A DNA stretch of 64,000 nt, taken from contig NC_083341.1 of the NCBI RefSeq assembly GCF_019175385.1, positions 60,421,800 through 60,485,799 on the forward strand, read 5' to 3'. A program made the translations under genes and the position numbers. The notes beneath the pieces are model-generated. The model was not told the origin of the DNA. It saw only the letters and a program-made list of their open reading frames with translations, and made no database searches. The number at the start of each line of letters is the position of its first letter. Position 1 is the stretch's first letter. Shown here one piece after another: positions 35,352-46,400 of this stretch. This stretch comes from Lycium barbarum (taxonomy: Eukaryota; Streptophyta; Magnoliopsida; Solanales; Solanaceae).

Positions 35352-36938
35352 CACTACTAAAAAAACGGGAAACATCGACGACGAAAACCGACGGGCGCGT
35401 CGGTTTTTTTAATGAAACCGACTGGAAACCGACCCTTTACGGTTCGTCGGTTTACATAGCCTCGCTTTTTGGAAACCGACGGACCACGTCGGTTTTTTCC
35501 GACGGACTGCGTCGGTTACGTGGTCCGTCGAGTTTTATCCAATAATTTTAAAAAATTAAAAAAACCGACGGACTGAGTCGGTTTTTTTAATTTCTGATTT
35601 TTGATCTTATATTAAAACAATATATATTTTATGAAAAAACCGACGCACTGCGTCGATTTTTTCATAAAATTTAAGAATTAATTTTTAGAAAACCAACGGA
35701 CTGAGTCGGTTTTCCGTCGGTTTTCTGGAAAATTTCCAAAATTAATTTCCAGAAAACTGACGGACTGCATCGGTTTTCTGGAAAATTTCCTGCATGCAAT
35801 TCATGCATTTTCTGCAGCTACACCTGCACAGAAACCAGTATCAAAAGTTGCTCAAAACTAGCATTAAAATGCTCCAAATCAATTCTAAAAGAGCTACAAC
35901 ACATAAAATCACCCTAAGTAACAATCAAACACATCAAACACTATCTAAACACATTAAATACGATCTAAATAGACCTTCAAAGTTCAAAAACATTTAAATG
36001 TCCAACCAAAAGTACCATTAACTAGTTCCATAAAGCATAAAACATAAGTCCATTATGAAATCCAAACTAAAACATAAGCCCCATGACTATATAAATGAAC
36101 CCTAACCGCTTCCGGTTTCAAATACTTCTTACACCGGCAACGAGAATAAGGACACCTAATTACCCCTTCATTTTGAAAAAGGTGAAGTGACATTGCATGT
36201 GTGTAAACTTGTCAACAAATTCATCGTGTACACCCACAAGATCACTATTATTTATATTATACATCCACATATGATCCATCTACAAAAATATACCCACAAA
36301 TTATTGAGGTTATAGAAATATATTTTAACTTAAGAATTCTAACTTAAAATATAACTTAAGAAAACACAATCCCAACCAATTCTAACTTTGAATTCTCAAT
36401 AACAATTCTAACTTTAATAACTTATGAATTCTAACTTTAATATAACTTTTAAAAGCACAATCCCAACCAATTCTAACTTTGAATTCTCAATAACAAATCT
36501 AACTTTAATAACTTATGGATTCTAACTTTAATATAACTTTTAAAAGCACAATCCCAACCAATTCTAACTTTCAATTCTCAATAACAATTCTAACTTTAAT
36601 AACTTATGGATTCTAACTTTAACAACTTATGGAGTATAACTTCAATATAACTTTGAAAAGCACAATCCCAACCAATTCTAAAAATTGAAAAGTAAATCTA
36701 GCCAAATAAAGTCTACATTTTAGTTTTGAGGTTATAGAAATATTATGACTTAACAATTCTAACCTTGAAAAGCACAATCACAACCAATTCTAACTTTGAA
36801 TTCTCAATAACAATTCTAACTTTAATAACTTATGGATTCTAACTTTAATATAACTTGGAAAAGCACAATCCCAACCAATTCTAACTAAGCTAACACAAAT
36901 ACATTAACAATGAACATAAAAATTAGCACAATCTCAAG

Positions 36939-36989
<51 letters not shown>

Positions 36990-38480
36990 AGTAAACTAGT
37001 CAAATAAAGTTTAAATTTTTTCACAAATTTAACAATAATTTAAGAAAGCACAACACCAACCAATTCTAACTTTCAATTCTCAATAACAATTCTAACTTTA
37101 ATAACTTATGGATTCTAACTTTAACAACTTATGGATTATAACTTCAATATAGCTTTGAAAAGCACAACCCCAACCAATTCTAAAAATTGAAAAGTAAATC
37201 TAGCCAAATAAAGTCTACATTTTAGTTTTGAGGTTATAATATTATTATAGAAATATTATAACTTAACATTCTAACCTTGAAAAGCACAATCCTAACCAAT
37301 TTTAACTTTGAATTCTCAATAACAATTCTAACTTTAATAACTTATAGATTCTAACTTTAATATAACTTTGAAAAGTACAATCCCAACCAATTCCAAAAAT
37401 TGAAAAGTAAATCTAGTCAAATAAAGTCTACACTTTAGTTTTGAGGTTATAGAAATACTATAAGTTAACAATTCTACTTTGAAAAGCACAATCTCAATCA
37501 ATTCTAATTTTGAATGCTCAATAAAAAATCTACTAACTTATGGATTCTAACAAAAAGCACAATTCCAACAAAAAAAAAAAACTAGTCAAATAAAGTATAC
37601 ATTTTTGCACGAATTCAACATCAATAATATTACAAACAATGATAACTAAGCTAACACAAATACATTGACAATGAACACAAAATATAGCACAATCTCATGG
37701 AAAAAAAAATGAAAAGTAAACTAGTCAAATAAAGTTTACATTTTTTCACAAATTCAACATTAATAACATTACAAATGATGTTTAACAAAGCTAAATAGAC
37801 TAACATTAGGCCTAAAATCTACAAATAAAATTAAAATTGAAAGAATTTTAAAAGCCCGAATTTAAAAGAAACTACCTCAAATTACAAGTTAAAAACGGGG
37901 CTGGGGTAGGTGGGTTGGGCTGCGTAGGTAGCGGCAGGTGGGCGGCAGGTAGCAGCAGGTGGCGAGCGTGGGTAGAGGGGGGTGGGCGGCGGGTTAGGGT
38001 TTTTTATTTTAGAGAGAAGTGGGTTTTTTGGGGGGAAGATAGCAAATGATATGCCAAACCCGTTTCTATCATATTGTTAAAAAAACCGACGCGGTCCATT
38101 GGTTTGTTTTAAAATGTTGACCAGCCTTTGACCAAAAAAAAAAAAAAAACCGACGTAGTCCGTCGGTTTCTTTAAAAAAATTCGTTTATTAATATTTTAC
38201 AAAAAAAAAATGAATTATAAATTATTTAATATATTTTTAAAAAACTAATTATTATTTTTTTAATAAAACTGACGTGGGACGTCGATTTTTGTAAAAACAA
38301 TTTGGCGAAAATATAATTTCAAAATTTTGCGAAAAAAACTGATGTTGTCCGTCGGTTTTTTAATTAAAAAAATTAGAAATACACAAAACCTACGCACTGC
38401 TTCAGTTTTCCGTCGGTTTTTCAAAGCGACGCAGTCCGTCGGTTTTTTGTCCGTCGAATTTTGCCAGTTTTTTAGTAGTG
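35352..38480. mobile_element. CACTA-type non-autonomous element in exon 1, duplication TCC
   Basis: Ends are CACTACTAAAAAAACGGG and (complement of right) CACTACTAAAAAACTGGC: a 13-bp perfect inverted repeat CACTACTAAAAAA, flanked by TCC (35349-35351 and 38481-38483). Both ends carry subterminal repeats pairing CCGACGGAC with GTCGGTTTTT (35380-35780 and 38085-38455). The interior (36330-37600) is an A/C-rich tandem array, and 37895-38000 is a G-rich block (GGCGGCAGGTAGCAGCAGGTGG). No transposase is present. The length of 3129 bp is modest for the superfamily. Confidence 0.93.
36330..37600. repeat. ~100-bp degenerate tandem array inside the CACTA element
   Basis: About eleven copies of a unit containing AAGCACAATCCCAACCAATTC, TAACTTTGAATTCTCAATAAC, AATTCTAACTTTAATAACTTA and TGGATTCTAACTTTAATATAAC (copy starts near 36363, 36451, 36547, 36660, 36771, 36866, 37048, 37161, 37281, 37376 and 37486). 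A (TA)n run (about 36950-36984) interrupts the array. It is non-coding. Confidence 0.85.
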
Positions 38481-38698
38481 TCCAAAGGTGATAACTCCAC
38501 CTTCTTCTTCTCCTTCACCTCCGTCAATTGGTTCTCCACCTCCTCCAACTTATCCATCACCCATTCCTAAACAACCTACACCTAAAAAGGTCAAGTGCAA
38601 GAACAAGTACTAGCCCAGTTATGCTGTCCAACATTTATGCCCTAGCTCTTGTCCTGACAATTGTAAAGTTGATTGTGTCTCTTGCAAACCTGTTTGTA

Positions 38699-38806
38699 GT
38701 AAGTTCTCCTTATTTTTTATTTTTGCAATAATTTCTCTAGTTTTTTCTTTATGTTTTATGTAAACACTATACTATGCTTTATCGAGTAATTTTATTTGGG
38801 ACGCAG
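38699..38806 (+). other. Intron of the root-cap-like gene (108 bp)
   Basis: GTAAGTTCTCC at the 5' side and TTTATTTGGGACGCAG at the 3' side, T-rich between. Splicing joins TGT-A to AG-TGT and gives ...CKPVC-K-CDKPGAV, matching the conserved family reading across the junction. The junction is phase 1. Confidence 0.85.
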
Positions 38807-38958
38807 AGTGTGACAAGCCTGGAGCTGTTTGTCAAGATCCACGTTTTATCGGAGGAGATGGGATTACTTTCTACTTCCACGGCAAGAAGGACAAAGATTT
38901 TTGCCTAGTTTCAGACCCTAAATTTCACATCAATGCCCACTACTTCACTTGGGTACAA

Positions 38959-41409
38959 TGTCACGACCCAACCGAAGGGCCATGACGGGTACCCGGTGCT
39001 AACCCACCTGGGCACCTCTTAACGTGCATACATATTTACATCTAGGTGAGCCACATAGCTAAATTATACTTTTATCCCTCATTCGTACTATTTCCATTGG
39101 GCAACAATACATTTGTATCATCATCAACAACTATGCCCACAACAATGTACATAAGCCGACGAGGCTAACAAAATGATATCCAAAATATAGGCCGACAAGG
39201 CCAAATACATCTAACTATATATACATGTCTACTAGCCTCTAAGGAGAGTATGTCACATCATATAGGCGGGACAGGACCCCGCCATGCCCATAAGTATGTA
39301 CACAAAAGAATAGATACCAAAAGTTGTAGCTCCGAATGAAATGGAGCTCCGCTACGTAGTCCTTGAGTAATAAAGTTATGGATCAAGCCTGTCTCCCTGG
39401 CCACCTGCGGGAATGACGCAGCGTCCACAAACAAAAGGACGTCGGTACGAAGAATGTACTGAGTATGTAAAACATGATCAACATCATTATAGAAGCATAA
39501 TAAACAACATAAGAAATAGCATAAGATGGGAGGTAGAAGAACCATCGTCATAAGCACTTACTTGCTTTTCATAGGGACATTCCATTTCTAATACGTGATT
39601 GTGTACATACATCTATATCCGTATCCGTATTCGTATCCGTACTCATTTAAACTTTCATACCCATATTCATATTCATAATCGTATTCATATTCATTTACAT
39701 ATTCATATTCATAGCATACCCGACCATGAAGGATCGGTGTTTCACATACCCGGCTATGACAAGGCTTGGTGATTATACATACCTGGCCCTACCAAGGCTC
39801 AGGGTTATCCGTACCCAACTGTAGTGGTGCGCGCACAATACATATCATACCCGACCATATAAGCTCGGGGTTACATAATAGTCATACATAGACACATATA
39901 CATAGGAGCTCATAAGCATCTTTGACATCATTACTATCGTCGTTTTATTACATCTATCCTTAGAGGATCACTCATCGTATAAGGAATTTAGTAGAATCAT
40001 AAACACAACGAGAATCATGAGCTTTAGTAGCTTTAAAGATAGAATCATTTTGAGGACATCATAGGCTCATGAAATAATAGATATATGGCCAAAGAACCAT
40101 GCCTTATCGAAAGAAAGGTTAGCATTACATACCTTTCCGTTCAACTATTCTATCACTTGAACGTTCTCCTTCAATGCTCACGTTTCTACCTTCATTAGAG
40201 TTATACTAACATTAGAAAATCGATAGCTTAGCATACTTGACTAAAGCTAGAGAAAATTGGACAACATCTCCTTTATTTATACGAATTCCTCCATATCATA
40301 TATCAACTCCCAAACATCAATGATAACAGTCACAACATCATAACAATAGTCTTTATTCAACCTACATTACCCATATTTCCCAATTCACTTCAAATCATCC
40401 ATATCCATGGTCATAGCACACTATTACGTTCACTCATATACAATGTCTATCCCATGTTCTCAACATCATTTATAACATAATCCTAATCACAACATATCAA
40501 GAATCATGACTCAATCCAAGCTATTACTCAAAAATGACACTATTCCCACATTCATGACCCATTTTCTATTTCCTTCTACAATCCAAGTCTTTCAACCTCT
40601 CAATACCTTAAACAACATGGAAATACCATAAAACTTACCTTAGATGGTGTAGGAATGAACCTTGGGTGGAAACACTTCACTTGAGCAAAACCCTAGTTCC
40701 ACCTCCATTTGAATTTCTTGTCTTGGATGAACTTTAATGAGTTTCTTACACTTGATTCACTTGGTTTGATGAAGTTGATCACTAATATCTCTTGAATTCT
40801 TGTGGGAGAAGTGTGGAGAAATATTCTAGAGAGTTCTAGAGAGAAGGGGAGTGAAGAGGAAATAAAATGAAATGAACTTGGTCCCTTATTAATATTACTC
40901 CAACTGTCCCGACCAATTTCTACGAACCAACATACGGTCCGTATAAATTATATTGACCGTATGTCTGGCTGTAGATTTAGTCCAGTGAGGCTGGCCATCT
41001 GGGCTGATTATACGGCCAAACATACGGCCAGTATATTTTATACGGCCTGTATGTTGGGCCATATAATGCCCAGTTCTTCCGAACTCATTCTCGTCGACTC
41101 GTTTGATCTCCAATCCTTATGGAACCTTCTTAACACTTGTTTATCACCTCATTAACAATCTAAGGGACGTTATAACTCTTCTCCAAAACATCATTAAGTC
41201 ATCATTAACTTGTTACTCGTAAATCCTTCCCGATACATATCGTATGCCTTGCCTTCTCTTGGAAAACTTTCTTCTCTTACCTCGAATGTCTTTGAAATCT
41301 CAATTAGGGTCATCAAATGTCATTTCTTACTTATTGAAATACCGTATACTTCGTGCTCTTCGTTAGTCTATTCACTGTGCATCAACAGAAAATTTTCCGA
41401 GGTGTAACA
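38959..41409 (-). mobile_element. Solo LTR in exon 2, 2451 bp, duplication TACAA
   Basis: On the minus strand it runs from TGTTACACCTCGGAAAATTT to GGTTGGGTCGTGACA, flanked by TACAA (38954-38958 and 41410-41414). No gag-pol is present, so it is a solo LTR left by recombination between the two LTRs of a full element. Near 40920-41060 it has clustered CATACGGCC/GGCCGTAT inverted motifs. The R/U5-like end (complement of GCGTCCACAAACAAAAGGACG at 39420) matches 60090-60160 of the LTR at 58038, so both belong to related chromovirus families. Confidence 0.92.
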
Positions 41410-42012
41410 TACAATCAATTGGTATCCTTCATAGCACTCACAAGATCTCAGTTGGTGCACTAAAAACAAAAATATGGGATGATTTCATTGACCGCCTCGC
41501 TCTCCACTTTGATAGTGAACCTATATTTCTTCCTAACAGTGATGGTGCAACGTGGAAATCGAAAACTGTACCTATGACCTCCATTACAAGAATCACTAAC
41601 ACTAATGAGGTTGTCATTGATATTGAAAATATTCTCACGATTACAACAAAGGTTGTGCCTATTACAGATCATGAATCCCGACTACATAACTACGGCATAA
41701 CGAATGATGATTGCTTTGCTCATCTTGAACTTGGAATCAAGTTTTTCTCTTTGAGTGATGAAGTGAATGGTGTTTTAGGGCAGACTTATAGGAAAGACTA
41801 TGTGAGCAGAGTCAAGATGGGTGTTCTAATGCCAATAATGGGAGGTGACAAAAAGTTTGCAGCTTGAGGACTCTTTGATGCTAACTGCTCCGTTGCTAGG
41901 TTCCAAGAAAATAGAGAACAAACTGATAATTATAAGGCTTCGTTGAATTTGGAGCTGCCAAGTTTGAGTTGCACTAATAGGATTTATGGACGTGGAATTG
42001 TTTGCAAGCGGT

Positions 42013-42110
42013 AGATATTATCATTGCATCCTAAGAGAGTCAAGAGATTATTCCATATAAAAGATATTATCATTGCATCCTCAGAGAGTCAAGTGATTAT
42101 TCCATATAAA
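42013..42110 (+). repeat. 49-bp tandem duplication after the stop codon
   Basis: AGATATTATCATTGCATCCTNAGAGAGTCAAG(A/T)GATTATTCCATATAAA occurs twice in a row (42013-42061 and 42062-42110), starting within the stop codon. It lies in the presumed 3'UTR of the root-cap-like gene. Confidence 0.85.
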
Positions 42111-42390
42111 ATAAGGTTATAAATTAAACCAATAGAATGGGTATTGACTAATAGTAATGGTGCTCAAGTACATTGTTTACATTAGACCTATTTGGGATGT
42201 GGTCCTTAACGGACATGGTTGAACCCGATAGGCTATCCTTTTTTTTTCTTCTTCTTATGCTATCTCCTTAATAACATTTTGATTTTTTCTATGTTAATGA
42301 ATATTCTTGTCTAAATCAAATGTTGGAAGAAAACGAAGTCATCATTCGACTGAGATGTATCTTCAATGTGAGTTCGAGCATATATTATAT

Positions 42391-43718
42391 GGTGAAGGGT
42401 CATATATACCCCTGTACTATCTCAAAATAGTTATGCGTATTCCCTGTTTGCTTTTTCGACGGTATATACTCCCGCCACTAGTGTATGGATCACATATGTC
42501 CCGTATTTAACGGCCACTTACAACTGGGCCACGTGGCACGATCCTGAACGCCCCCAACCCTTTTCTTCTTTTTATTTAATTTTAATATCCAAAAGCCCAA
42601 TTCTAGTACCCAATATTTGACCCATACCCGTAACCCGTTGGAAACCAAAATCTCCCTTCCCTTTCTCTGCAATTCCTCTTGCATTTTGCTGTCAAAGAGG
42701 AATCTCACATTTATTTCCACAATTTCCCCAAATTCTACAGCAATTCAAATGGACGGTGCTATGTATTAACATGAAGATGTTCGTTGTTGCAGTCATGACG
42801 ATGATGGCTATCTCCGCCGCTGATGCTCCGGCACCTGCTTCCGACGCCACCAGCTTGTCTTCATTGCTCTTGCTTTTGATATCGTCTTCTGACCCAGTGG
42901 ACGAATTAAGATTTCATCGTCTTCTTTCTCTCCGATTTGGGGTTGCACAAACAGAAGGAATCAAAAACTGAGCTCTGAGGGAAAACCCCATTGATGGATC
43001 GATCAAATTCTTGAGTCTCTCTTTATCCCTAATTGATGGGTCAATATTAGTTGTAATGAAAATTGTATAAAGCCACCCAAGTTTCCATTGCTATCAGTTT
43101 TTACTTTCAGTTCCTGTTTGCTGCCGGAACTGAGGAGAGCTGGTGCATACATTTCACACTGTTAAATGTTAATTATGAAATTTTGGAATCTTCGACGTTG
43201 TTGGTATAAGAAACTACTTTAGGATAAGGTTTTCACATGAAGTGGGTTACTTTAAGATGTCTTTTAAAAAGCTTATGTGTTTCTTAGAAATGATAAAGTG
43301 TAGCTACAGACAATCATAAAAAAGTTTGTCCAATTAAAAAAAAAAAAAAACTGGAGGAGATAATTGCACCCAAAGTAGTGGCCATGGAAGAAGCCAAAGA
43401 AAACTTTGAGAAGAAAGAAATGGTGGAACTGGGAGAGAAGAAGACGATGAATTTTTAAGACTTAATTCGTCACCGGGTCGTGTACCAGGGGCGGGTCCGG
43501 ATTAAAAGAATTAGCTGGTCCAATATTTAATTAAAAAAAAACCAAAAAAGGGGCTGGACCGTTGAGATCGTGCCACGTGTCCAACTGAAAGTGGCCGTTA
43601 GACGCGGGGCATATGTGATCGATATACTAACAGCTGGGGTATATATCATCGAAAAAACAAACGGGGGATACGCACAACTATTTTGAGATAGTACAGGGGT
43701 ATATATGACCCTTTGCCG
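42391..43718. mobile_element. Mutator-like element with ~170-bp inverted repeats (Pack-MULE candidate)
   Basis: Ends read GGTGAAGGGTCATATATACC and (complement) GGCAAAGGGTCATATATACC. Similarity continues for roughly 170 bp through ...CTCAAAATAGTT(A/G)TGCGTAT..., ...AACGGCCACTT..., CACGTGGCACGATC. The flanking sequence TATATTATAT occurs on both sides (42381-42390 and 43719-43728), fitting the 9-10-bp duplication of Mutator-like elements; the right end has one extra G. The interior has coding-like pieces, including an arabinogalactan-peptide-like frame (42771-42971) and a Lys/Glu-rich piece (about 43355-43450), but no transposase. Confidence 0.78.
42771..42971 (+). pseudogene. Arabinogalactan-peptide-like reading frame carried by the MULE
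   Basis: 66 codons from ATG 42771. The N-terminus MKMFVVAVMTMMAISAADAP is a hydrophobic signal peptide, followed by APAPASDATS, the short Ala/Pro-Ser motif of AG peptides (small GPI-anchored arabinogalactan proteins). The expected C-terminal GPI-anchor region is only partly matched (SLLLLLISSS), and the frame then continues into unrelated Arg/Phe-rich residues to a TGA at 42969. So the beginning resembles the family and the end does not. This is consistent with a captured gene piece rather than a full gene. It could still be transcribed if the element supplies a promoter. Confidence 0.6.
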
Positions 43719-43744
43719 TATATTATATGCTAATTTTAGAACTA

Positions 43745-44530
43745 CAGTCAAACTTCTCTATAACGGCATCTGCGTATAATAGCACCTCTCTATAACAGTT
43801 AAGATTTTTTAGAACCAATCTTTTATGTTATTTTTTTACTTCTCTATAACAGCATTTTACTTATAACAGCAACGGCCAACTTTATGACAATACGCTCTTT
43901 ATAAAATTACCCTCCATATAACAGGCTAACAACTATCTTCTTTTTCGCGTAATATAGTAGTTAATTATCTTTATAAAAAATAGAATATAAATGGTTATCA
44001 ATAATAAGTGTATAGATTTTGATCAAATATTTAATTTGATACTTTAATATACTATATATATTTATGACAGAATACTACATATGAATACATATTTGTAATC
44101 TAAGAATATCATTGTCTTCTATAAATTTATTTAATATACATATGAATATCATTGTTTTATTACAATAAATAAAAGAGCTTCATGGAAAAATATTTAATTT
44201 GATATTTTAATATACTATATTTCTGTAGATTTAAAATGTGTTTTAGAGCTTAAAACTTTATACATTCAGTTATGAATTTATTGAAATTGTATTAACTTTC
44301 TTAACTGTTTAGTCAGTGAAGTATTCATATCTTTGAGATTTAAATTTTAAATAATTTGTTATTTTTTTACAACATTAAAAATAAAAAGCATAGGTTTTAT
44401 GCATCTTTTTTGCCTATAACAACCACATATTATTTTAACGGCAAATGTTGTTATAGGTGTATAGTAGCAACTTTCAATAATAGCCATAAAATTTCGGACC
44501 CAACGATGCTGTTATAGAGGGGTTTGATTG
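43745..44530. mobile_element. Emigrant/pogo-like MITE with TA duplication
   Basis: Left CAGTCAAACTTCTCTATAACG and the complement of the right end CAATCAAACCCCTCTATAACAG, flanked by TA (43743-43744 and 44531-44532). CAGT starts, a TA target and CTCTATAA-containing ends are features of Emigrant/Lemi1-type elements of the pogo group. It is 786 bp and AT-rich, with additional internal CTCTATAACAGC copies (43785, 43851) near the left end. No transposase. Confidence 0.8.
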
Positions 44531-44532
44531 TA

Positions 44533-45732
44533 ATACTAAAGGAGCAATGAAGTATACGAGCATTGACTATGAAGTTTCACGGCTTTCATGATAGCATACT
44601 CCAGGAAACAGAAAAGAAAAGGAAAAGGAAATATAACTCCTCATCGAATAATTGGATTCCGATCTCGATTTTACAGTATACAAATTTAAGTAAACTATTT
44701 TTGTGAAATTTGATCATTTTAGTTCTGTTGAAGACAATAATTTGAAAAGCTTATATGGCTCAGTGCATGATTTTGCATAATCCATCCGTCTGACTAGGTG
44801 CATGACCTTTAGTTTATTTAAAAGTGCATGCATGACATTATAATGTTTAGGCTTAATACATAATTTGACACCCTTACTTGCACGATTGTTTAATTTCTAA
44901 CTTCACGGGTTTATAACATTCAAAAAACTAGTGAGCACGTGACCGGCACTCGATACCTTTAATTTTCATAGAGCGACCAAAGACATAGTATTTATACCTG
45001 ATGCCCAAAACATGCAACGCAAAATCAAGTCATATCAAGATAACTAAAACATAAATATTTGGCTCTCTTTGGACTTTGGCATTAATATAAATAATTAAAC
45101 ATAAATGTAAGTGTTGATATCCCATTTTGGCTCTCCACACTTTTTTTAATTAATTGGTCAAGATTCTTAAACTTTTAAATAGAGTAAAATAATTATTTAT
45201 ACAGTCAAATTTTTTTCCCCAATTTTGGTGTTGTTTTGTAATTTTATTTGGCAAAATACCCTAATATATATTATATATATTTTTACATAATTTTCAATTA
45301 TTAATTTTTTATATATAAATTTATTATTTATTGTTTGCTAAAAATGTATGTGCATTTATTAATTTAAATATCAAATTATTTCAAAAAATAACTGTTTAAT
45401 TACGCACATATTTAAAACTATCAACTTACAAGTCATTTACAACTTAATTACTATTATATTTAGTCTATTTTTCCAAATACAAATTTATTTTGTCAAGTTC
45501 ATGAAGCTTAATTAATTATTTAAATAATTAATTTATCTCAATCTTACTACCAACTAATTGAATTTTAAAGTATATTTGAGCAATTGGAAATACAAGAATT
45601 GGGCTTTAATTTGACTGGATTTGGCCGTTTTGTTAACTTTTGGCTAGAATAGAAGAGAAAAGGCCATAATTTAAATCCAATACCTATCCACTTCAATTCG
45701 GCTGTTTATGCCAATTAAGCTCAACCTGTGAG
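44533..45732. other. AT-rich intergenic stretch, no gene seen
   Basis: Nothing coding was recognised. The TTAGTTTATTTAAAAGTGCATGCATGAC area (44810) and long A/T runs are unremarkable. Confidence 0.5.
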
Positions 45733-46400
45733 TGTCACACCCCTTTTTACGCCCCGAAGGACACACGTTTATTTATTAAAGGGTTTTTTCAATTGAAGTG
45801 ACGTTTTGAAAAAGGATTATTTGTTTATTCAGGGTCGTTACTTGGATTGGGTTTTGGTGTTCCAAGTCACCCTATGAATTCCTAATCAAACAGAGGTTGA
45901 CTCTTTAATTATCGGTCCGCGAAAACAAAAGTCTGGGTAAGGAATTCTGCTGACCGAGGAGAAGGTGTTAGGCATTCTCCGAGTCCCGTGGTTCTAGCCA
46001 CAATCGCTTTCATCGACTTATACTTAACTTAAATTATTCTCGGATAGATTGTGTTTGTCTTAGTCACTTAATTACCTAAAATTAGCTTAGAAATGTGACT
46101 TATATTTCCGGCTTAGGAGCTTAACCGCACACAAAGCCTTTTTACTTATAACAGTTGACCAATGAGCGTATCCGCACACATGGTTAAACTCAAATTGATA
46201 GCACTCTTCTAACAATTTTGAGTTAAAAATGGAGTCAAGGAGGGTAACCCCACACGAGACTCTTTGGAATTGTTGATTTGCGCTAGCCAAGGAACGTAAC
46301 CGTACACGTGGCCAACACATTTTATTAGAAAGTCAATGAATGTAACTGCACACATGATCATCACGCCTAACTTTTCCTAACCTTAAATGGATCTTAATGA
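45733..46400 (+). mobile_element. LTR or leader start of a long-LTR retrotransposon (TGTCACACCCC...)
   Basis: Begins TGTCACACCCCTTTTTACGCC. It contains GGGTCGTTACTTGGATT, then GAGGAGAAGGTGTTAGGCATTCTCC (about 45957-45981), comparable with the leader-like GGGAAGGTGTTAGGCACGC at about 1560. It is followed by five degenerate copies of GGNACGTAACCGCACACNTGG (46117, 46160, 46240, 46292, 46336). No pol was found; the 3' limit is unclear. Confidence 0.5.

Larger units (their letters stand above)
34342..42014 (+). pseudogene. Root-cap/LEA-related secreted protein gene, broken by two insertions and two stops
   Basis: Exon 1 (34342-35351, resuming 38484-38698) encodes a signal peptide ([20 protein letters not shown]...), a Cys-rich segment ([20 protein letters not shown]), a Pro-rich, extensin-like part, two acidic Asp/His/Gly blocks (residues ~130-180 and ~207-270), more Pro-rich sequence, and a second Cys-rich segment (CPSSCPDNCKVDCVSCKPVC). 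A phase-1 GT-AG intron (38699-38806) follows. Exon 2 (38807-38958, resuming 41415-42014) encodes the Root_cap-type domain: [55 protein letters not shown], then NCSVARF and the stop TAG at 42012. Removing the CACTA (35352-38480) and the solo LTR (38959-41409), each with one target copy, restores a continuous frame except for TAG at 38611 and TGA at 41865. The HINAH-to-TWVQ spacing looks short for the family. The natural role would be a cell-wall or root-cap-associated secreted protein (family knowledge); here it is most likely non-functional. Confidence 0.9.

Noticed and set aside
34553..35545. Several long frames on both strands rich in His, Met, Ile or Asp over the root-cap-like exon
   Set aside because: Shadows of the GAT/CAT/GGT minisatellite in other frames; only the frame from 34342 has a signal peptide and conserved Cys motifs.
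36330..37600. Possible CRISPR-like or satellite array
   Set aside because: Repeats are contiguous and degenerate without unique spacers of constant size, in a eukaryotic CACTA element.
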